Shown here in pieces: positions 33,185 to 38,520 of a DNA stretch of 38,520 bases (positions are counted from its first letter, which is position 1; each line of letters begins with the position of its first letter). This DNA comes from Bacteroidia bacterium (lineage in GTDB: Bacteria; Bacteroidota; Bacteroidia; Bacteroidales; Prolixibacteraceae): positions 68,897 through 107,416 of the forward strand of contig JAPLDR010000064.1 in NCBI GenBank assembly GCA_026391655.1, read 5' to 3'. A program made the position numbers and the translations under genes. The notes beneath the pieces are model-generated. The model had not been told where the DNA came from. It did no database searches and saw nothing but the letters and a program-made list of their open reading frames with translations.

Positions 33185-36052
33185 ATGAAGCAAAAAACCA
33201 GGTTGCAAATTCTAATTGCTATAATTGCAGTAATCTTCCTCCTGCCTTCCGGTTCATTTTCGCAAACGAAGCCTCAAAAAAGCGAGGCCAAATCATCGGC
33301 GGTAAAAACCCAGGTAATACCGCTCGACTCTGCCGTCAAAGTAGGCAAACTACCTAACGGATTTACGTATTACATCCGTAAAAATGTTGAACCTAAGAAC
33401 CGGGTGACCTTGTACCTGGCCAATAAGGTTGGCTCAATCCTTGAAAATGATGACCAGCAGGGGCTGGCACACTTTATGGAACACATGAGTTTTAACGGAA
33501 CAAAGCATTTTCCCAAGAATGAACTTGTGAGTTATCTTCAAAAAGCCGGGGTTCGTTTTGGAAACGATTTAAATGCCTATACCAGTTTCGACGAGACTGT
33601 TTACCAGTTGCCAATACCAACTGATGATCCTGAAATTCTGAAAAACGGTTTCCAGATTATGCGCGACTGGGCCCAGGATGCCACGCTCGATTCGATTGAA
33701 ATTGATAAAGAACGCGGAGTGATCCTCGAAGAAAAACGATTGGGTAAAAGTGCTCAGCAACGGCTGCAATACAAGTATTTGCCCGTTATTTTCAATCAAT
33801 CGCGATACAGCAATCGTCTTCCTATTGGTACGGAAGAAGTTTTGAAAAACTTCACCCCTGCAACAATTCGTAATTTCCATAACGATTGGTATCGTCCAAA
33901 CCTTCAGGCTTTAATCGTTGTTGGCGATATCGATGTAGCTGTAACCGAAAAAACGATCAAAGATTTGTTTTCCAGCCTGAAATCACCTGCAAAACCAAGA
34001 CCCCGGATCGATTATACGATTCCATTGACACAGAAAAACCAGTTCTTTGCTGCCACAGATAAAGAATTTCCTGTAACAGTCATTCAGGTTATCATCAAAC
34101 ATCCGGAAAGCAAATTAATCACAACTGCCGATTATCGTAAGAGTATTACCAGGTCATTGTATAACAGTGTTATGGGTGCACGTATCAGAGAATTGAGTAA
34201 ACAGGCTAATCCTCCGTTTATCCAGGGAAATAATTCAATTAGTGGTTTTCTTGCAAACCTCGATGTTGCATCTACTGTAATTGTTGGGAAACCTGGCTTA
34301 CTCGAACAAGGATTTAAAGCTATCTGGACTGAAGTGGAACGGGCCAAAAAATTTGGTTTTACCCAAACTGAACTCGACCGTGCTAAAGAAGCTCTTCTAT
34401 TGAATATGGAATCAGCTTTTAAAGAGAAAGATAAAACCAACTCCGATAATTATGTACGCGAATACCTGAACCTCTTTTTGAAAGAAGAAGCATCTCCCGG
34501 AATTGGCTACGAATATAAATTCCACAAAGACAACCTTGGCGGAATAACACTTGCTGAAGTTAACGAAGTGGTTAAGAAATATTTGGTTGATGTAAATCGT
34601 GACATTATCATTTTAGGTCCTGATAAGGATGCTGCAAACCTTCCCACCGAAGCTGTTGTTAACGGATGGGTTTCGGATGTTCAGAAAAGTGAAATTACTG
34701 CATATGTTGATAATGTATCTGATAAACCATTGCTTGCAAAGAAACCGGTTGCCGGTAAAGTAGTTGCTGAAAAGAAAATTGATGGTATCGGAGTTACTGA
34801 ATTGACCTTAAGTAATGGTGTTAAAATAGAGCTTAAGCCAACAGATTTCAAAAACGACGAGGTGAATTTTACGGCCTTCAGTCCCGGAGGAACATCACTT
34901 TACACCGATGCTGAATACGAATCGGCAAACCGTGCTTCATCGTTGATCAATTATAGCGGAATAGCTGATTATAACTCAATTCAACTTAGCAAATACCTCA
35001 CGGGCAAGAAAGTTCGTGTTTCGCCCTATATCAGCGAGCGTACCGAAGGCATTTCGGGCAGCGCCACGCCGAAAGACCTCGAAACTGCGATGCAATTAGT
35101 CTATTTGTATTTTACACAACCGCGCAAGGATGTTGAGATTTACAAAGGATTGCTTTCACAGGAAAAGGCGACACTTGCCAATCGCAGTAACGATCCGCCA
35201 TCTGTATTTTCCGACTCAGTTTCTGCTATTCTCGGTAATTACAGTGTTCGCCGCACAGGGCCAAGCATCGAAAAATACGATAAGATTAACATTGATCGCG
35301 CTTACGATATCTATAAAGATCGTTTTGCCGATGCAAGTGATTTTACTTTCACCTTCGTGGGTAGTTTTGATAATGAAAAACTGAAACCGCTGCTCGAATA
35401 ATACCTGGGTGCATTACCTTCAACAAAACGTGTTGAGAGTGCGAAGGATCTTGGTATTCATATCCCTTCAGGCAAACTCTATAAAAAGGTTTTTAAAGGT
35501 CAGGAACAAAAATCGACCGTACGCTTAACATTCAGCGGTCTTTACCAGTACAACGAAACTGAAAACAACCTTTTGGATGGTTTATCCTCAGTATTAAATA
35601 TTAAACTGATCGAACGGCTTCGCGAAGACGAGAGCGGAGTTTATGGTGTAGGAGCACGGGCATCATACAGCAAATATCCTGAGAACAGATATTCCTTTAC
35701 CATTTCATTCGGATGTTCACCTGATAATGTCGAAAAGCTTATCAACTCGGCGCTCGACGAAATTAAAAAGATCCGTGATAATGGTGCGACGCAGGTTGAT
35801 GTTGAAAAGATTCAGGCCGAAGAACGCCGTGTTACCGAAGTACAACTGAAAGAAAACGGTTTCTGGCTGGGCTATCTGGCAGGTCAATTCCAGAACAACG
35901 AAAATCCTGAACAGATACTTTCGTACAAGGAAGAATTGAAGAAAATTACTCCTGAAGCATTGAAGGTCGCGGCCAACAAATACCTTAGCGGTGACAATTT
36001 TGTTCGCCTCGTATTGTATCCTGATAAAAAGGAGGTTCCAGCCAACAAATAA
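33185..36052 (+). pseudogene. M16 (insulinase-family) zinc protease gene with one in-frame TAA
   Basis: Read through one stop, this is a complete 955-residue exported protease. The signal peptide ends near residue 27 (SGSFSQ). The first M16 domain carries the inverted zinc motif HFMEH (His96, Glu99, His100), with the distal Glu176 in DKERGVILEEKR. A later M16 C-terminal-type region contains RLREDESGVYGVGARASYS. The frame is open from 33185 to TAA 35399-35401 (738 residues), then continues directly as YLGALPSTKRVESAKDLG to TAA 36050-36052. Relatives have LLE(K/Q)YLGALP here, so a single base change is enough to explain the stop. The 738-residue product keeps the active-site half but loses the last domain. 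It may be a recent nonsense mutation, a sequencing error, or readthrough. Confidence 0.85.
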
Positions 36053-36084
36053 AGAGTTGTAAAACAATTTTTTAATGTGATAGA

Positions 36085-36114
36085 AAGAGGGTGTTTCGAA
36101 AGAGGCACCCTCTT
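36085..36114. terminator. Bidirectional terminator hairpin between convergent genes
   Basis: AAGAGGGTG (36085-36093) pairs perfectly with CACCCTCTT (36106-36114) around a 12-nt loop. It lies between the stop codons of the convergent M16 and glycosidase-like genes, so it can end both transcripts. Confidence 0.6.
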
Positions 36115-36135
36115 CGTTAATACCGTTTTAGCAAA

Positions 36136-38259
36136 TCATGGCATACGATTAAAGTTTTCGTAATTCACCACCCAATTGCCGTCTTTAGGAAATCCGGGAG
36201 CATTTATTTCCGAGCCGTCCCAGCCGGCAGCCATCATGGCCACTGCTGTTAATAATCCTCCGTTTGAAGGAAAATAGGGAAAAGGTCCTCCGGTAGCTAA
36301 TCCATGTTCGTCGAACTGAAAGCCCTTGGAACTGTGCAAAAGCATATCAACAGCTAATTTAGGATTACCAGTTCTTGCAGCAGCCATGGCCATCATTGGA
36401 AAGTCCCACCCCCATGTACGATCAAAATTCCAGGTTGAAATTACTTTATCCAAAGTCTTTTTGAAACTGGCAATATTTACACCATCGCCGGGCAACATGC
36501 CATAGGTTCCAATAAGGCCGGGATGTTCGAACGTAAATTTAGTCCACATACTACTTATGTTTTCATGCGTAATGTACAAACCATCTTCAATAGGTAATGG
36601 TGATAGTTTTTTAAGCACTTCGTCCCATTTGGGATTCCGACTCATTTTTAATCGTTCTTTCCAGAGTTGTGCTGTCCTCAGGCCAAAACGCCAGTAGCTC
36701 AGTTCGAAAGCCGGATTATTCGTGGTTTCAGGTTTTGTATTTTCTGACATAATATAGACAGGCGGGCCTAAAATATAACGGTTGTTTGCTTTTTCATAAA
36801 AGGCAAAGTCGGCCATAAACGCTGCCGATCCGAAAACGATGTCACGCCATTTTTCAAGAGTTTCCTTCGTGGGATGTAAACGATAATCCAGCTCGGCAAA
36901 ATAGATCGGATGAGGTTGTTGCCAGATCAACATCGCATGAATCGGATGGGGCCATTCACGGTCGGAATTGGCGGTACACTTGGGCCATCGTGCCCCCGTA
37001 TATTCCTGCGCAGCTGCACGTTGTTCCGATGTGGACAGAAAATCTTTATAAACATGAAGAGATTTGTCAAACAAGTGCCATCTGTTCCATAACGCATAAT
37101 GGACACCATGCCACCAGATCATTTCGAAATGAAAACGTCCGTACCAACCGTTATTTACCAACCCCGATTCCTGAGGAGGATACGAACCTGCCTCGTTTAC
37201 TTTCATGAGATACTGCGAAAGGACAATCCTTCGTTCAAGCTCTTTCCACCGCACATCCTTGCTCTGCGACAGGTCGATAGCGGCCCCCGATTTCCAATAT
37301 TCGGGCCATGCTTTACTACTCTCTGCGAAAACTTCATCGGGTGTAGGCAATGGCTGATTACTTTTCTTAATGGAGAAGGTGCAAGTAAAATCAATCTTAT
37401 CGGTTTGTACGGGATCGAGATAGAACAGATGTCGCGATGAAATGGTATCACCCGATAAGATACGGCACTTTGAATTCCAATTTAGTGATACAAAATAGTT
37501 TACATCATCCATCTTCCTTGCAATTACCGCCGAATTAGCACTTCGGCTTTCAATTACTGATGAGTGAGCATCCTTTTTATTGTAATCACCCACATAATCT
37601 GTACGGTTATTTGGATCGGCATACGGAAAGTCGAGAAAAACTTTAACCTGCCCGTTTTTTATCAGATCCGATTTTACCGAAACGCCAATGACATCTGATA
37701 CTGGATGACATGCCGTTTTTACGGTAACCTGCTTCCCTTCGAGCATAAAATAGCTCAAAATTATACCATTCCACAGATCAACTTCCTGGCGCGTATTTTT
37801 CAGGTCTTTTATTGTGGCTTTTGTACGATCCGACTTTAATAGCAAAAACCCTATTCGTCCCAGGTTATAGCAGTGCGGATTTCCGGCTAACCACGACGAT
37901 AACTCAGGCTGCTCCTTATTTGCAATGTTATAACGAACCATTCGACCATGCGTATCCTTCGTCAAACCTTTGAAGTCCTCAACGCGGAGTCCTTCGGGAA
38001 GCGGAAAGCTATGCCAGCTCCAGTGAGACAATGTATTAAATGGCACAAAAGTTTGAAGTCCCGTTATATCAACCCCGAAAGCAAATTCGCCATTTCCTAC
38101 CTGAGCAGGACTTTTTGGATTTGTTACAGTCGTTATTATTTTATGCCGTTCAATAACTGCCTTTCTGTCAATCTTCTTTTTCACCTGATTCACCTTGCCT
38201 TGTGAAAATACATTTAAAGAGAAAATAAGTATTAAAATTAGCTGAATAATAAGTTTCAT
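36136..38259 (-). CDS. Exported six-hairpin (alpha/alpha) glycosidase-like protein
   Basis: This 707-residue exported protein has a signal peptide (1-19, ending SLNVFSQ). The N-terminal 300 residues are beta-rich (NPKSPAQVGNGEFAFGVDIT, WSWHSFPLPEGLR). The rest is helical with aromatic-rich family-like stretches: NNGWYGRFHFEMIWWHGVHY, REWPHPIHAMLIWQQPHPIY and TWNFDRTWGWDFPMMAMAAA. A beta-sandwich followed by an alpha/alpha barrel fits the clan of GH15/65/95-type enzymes. I cannot place it in a numbered GH family or name the catalytic acids. It is probably another plant- or bacterial-polysaccharide enzyme. It is transcribed from the right and converges on the M16 gene. Confidence 0.65.
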   Translation of the reverse strand: MKLIIQLILILIFSLNVFSQGKVNQVKKKIDRKAVIERHKIITTVTNPKSPAQVGNGEFAFGVDITGLQTFVPFNTLSHWSWHSFPLPEGLRVEDFKGLTKDTHGRMVRYNIANKEQPELSSWLAGNPHCYNLGRIGFLLLKSDRTKATIKDLKNTRQEVDLWNGIILSYFMLEGKQVTVKTACHPVSDVIGVSVKSDLIKNGQVKVFLDFPYADPNNRTDYVGDYNKKDAHSSVIESRSANSAVIARKMDDVNYFVSLNWNSKCRILSGDTISSRHLFYLDPVQTDKIDFTCTFSIKKSNQPLPTPDEVFAESSKAWPEYWKSGAAIDLSQSKDVRWKELERRIVLSQYLMKVNEAGSYPPQESGLVNNGWYGRFHFEMIWWHGVHYALWNRWHLFDKSLHVYKDFLSTSEQRAAAQEYTGARWPKCTANSDREWPHPIHAMLIWQQPHPIYFAELDYRLHPTKETLEKWRDIVFGSAAFMADFAFYEKANNRYILGPPVYIMSENTKPETTNNPAFELSYWRFGLRTAQLWKERLKMSRNPKWDEVLKKLSPLPIEDGLYITHENISSMWTKFTFEHPGLIGTYGMLPGDGVNIASFKKTLDKVISTWNFDRTWGWDFPMMAMAAARTGNPKLAVDMLLHSSKGFQFDEHGLATGGPFPYFPSNGGLLTAVAMMAAGWDGSEINAPGFPKDGNWVVNYENFNRMP

Positions 38260-38520
38260 AAAACACTGTTTTTAAGACACAACCCTCAATTATTATATAA
38301 AAAATACCCAATTTTAGGTATACGAATATACACAATAATAGGTATTGCAACGATGAATATGGTTTCTCAATTTTGTAATCTTAGTACATGACAAAAATTA
38401 CAATAGTTTGATATTCAATAATATATGTTGATAACTTGGTGATAACTAATGTCGCAAAATTGATTTAATGCCCTGACATTTAGTATCTTAGGAGAAAACA
38501 ACCACGTATGACTCCAGGAT
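38260..38520. other. Upstream region of the glycosidase-like gene
   Basis: Very AT-rich with no gene. AATACC / GGTAT(A/T) half-sites recur near 38307-38345 and may be regulator-binding sites for the minus-strand gene. No consensus promoter is certain. Confidence 0.3.

Noticed and set aside
15238-35401. TAA codons inside conserved genes considered as stop-codon reassignment
   Set aside because: Many intact genes in the window end at TAA followed by non-coding DNA or tight overlaps (for example TAATG at 9241-9245), so TAA is a normal stop here.

Overview
The window looks like a Bacteroidota chromosome, probably Bacteroidales or Marinilabiliales. It is AT-rich and has Bacteroidota-type -7 promoter hexamers (TAnnTTTG). 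It carries many signal-peptide and lipoprotein carbohydrate enzymes, dispersed intergenic repeats and almost no Shine-Dalgarno signals. The genus cannot be fixed from the sequence alone.

Region 1 (1-8926) is part of a pectin / rhamnogalacturonan-I utilisation locus. It holds the C-terminal part of a PL11 rhamnogalacturonan lyase, a CE12 rhamnogalacturonan acetylesterase, a divergent GH28 polygalacturonase-like enzyme and two GH105 unsaturated galacturonidases, all exported. Together they would cleave, deacetylate and finish off RG-I oligosaccharides in the periplasm. The locus is interrupted at about 2400-4890 by a foreign-looking two-gene unit. This unit encodes a PD-(D/E)XK-type nuclease-like protein and an overlapping beta-CASP metallo-beta-lactamase RNase-like protein. 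A near-identical A-rich direct repeat lies on each side of it.

Region 2 (8950-12408) is a defence/addiction block: a VapBC toxin-antitoxin pair with a perfect 17-bp inverted-repeat operator, then a PstI/BsuBI-like restriction-modification system. The endonuclease of that system is split into two overlapping genes.

Region 3 (12541-24346) is mixed. It has a TlpA-like lipoprotein, a cystathionine gamma-synthase-type PLP enzyme, a broken YgiD/DODA dioxygenase gene, a NarL-type response regulator, a GNAT acetyltransferase, a GC-richer S51 peptidase plus PaaK-like ligase pair, an anchored protein of unknown function, a VOC lipoprotein and a secreted beta-helix protein.

Region 4 (24347-38520) contains a Gfo/Idh/MocA oxidoreductase, a RAYT (REP-associated transposase) bracketed by mirror-image palindrome pairs, a decayed lipoprotein fragment, and a remnant of a second type of restriction enzyme. 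It also has an intact MmeI-like single-chain restriction-modification enzyme, a GIY-YIG-type protein, a five-copy 41-bp tandem repeat, an M16 protease gene interrupted by one in-frame TAA, and a six-hairpin-glycosidase-like protein.

The most unusual structure is a roughly 300-bp repeat that is contiguous at 21174-21472. At 31369-32697 the same repeat is split and circularly permuted around the GIY-YIG gene, with both breaks at the same CCCCAAA-like site. This suggests a site-specific gene-cassette process. Functions are assigned from motifs and remembered family features; no database search was possible.
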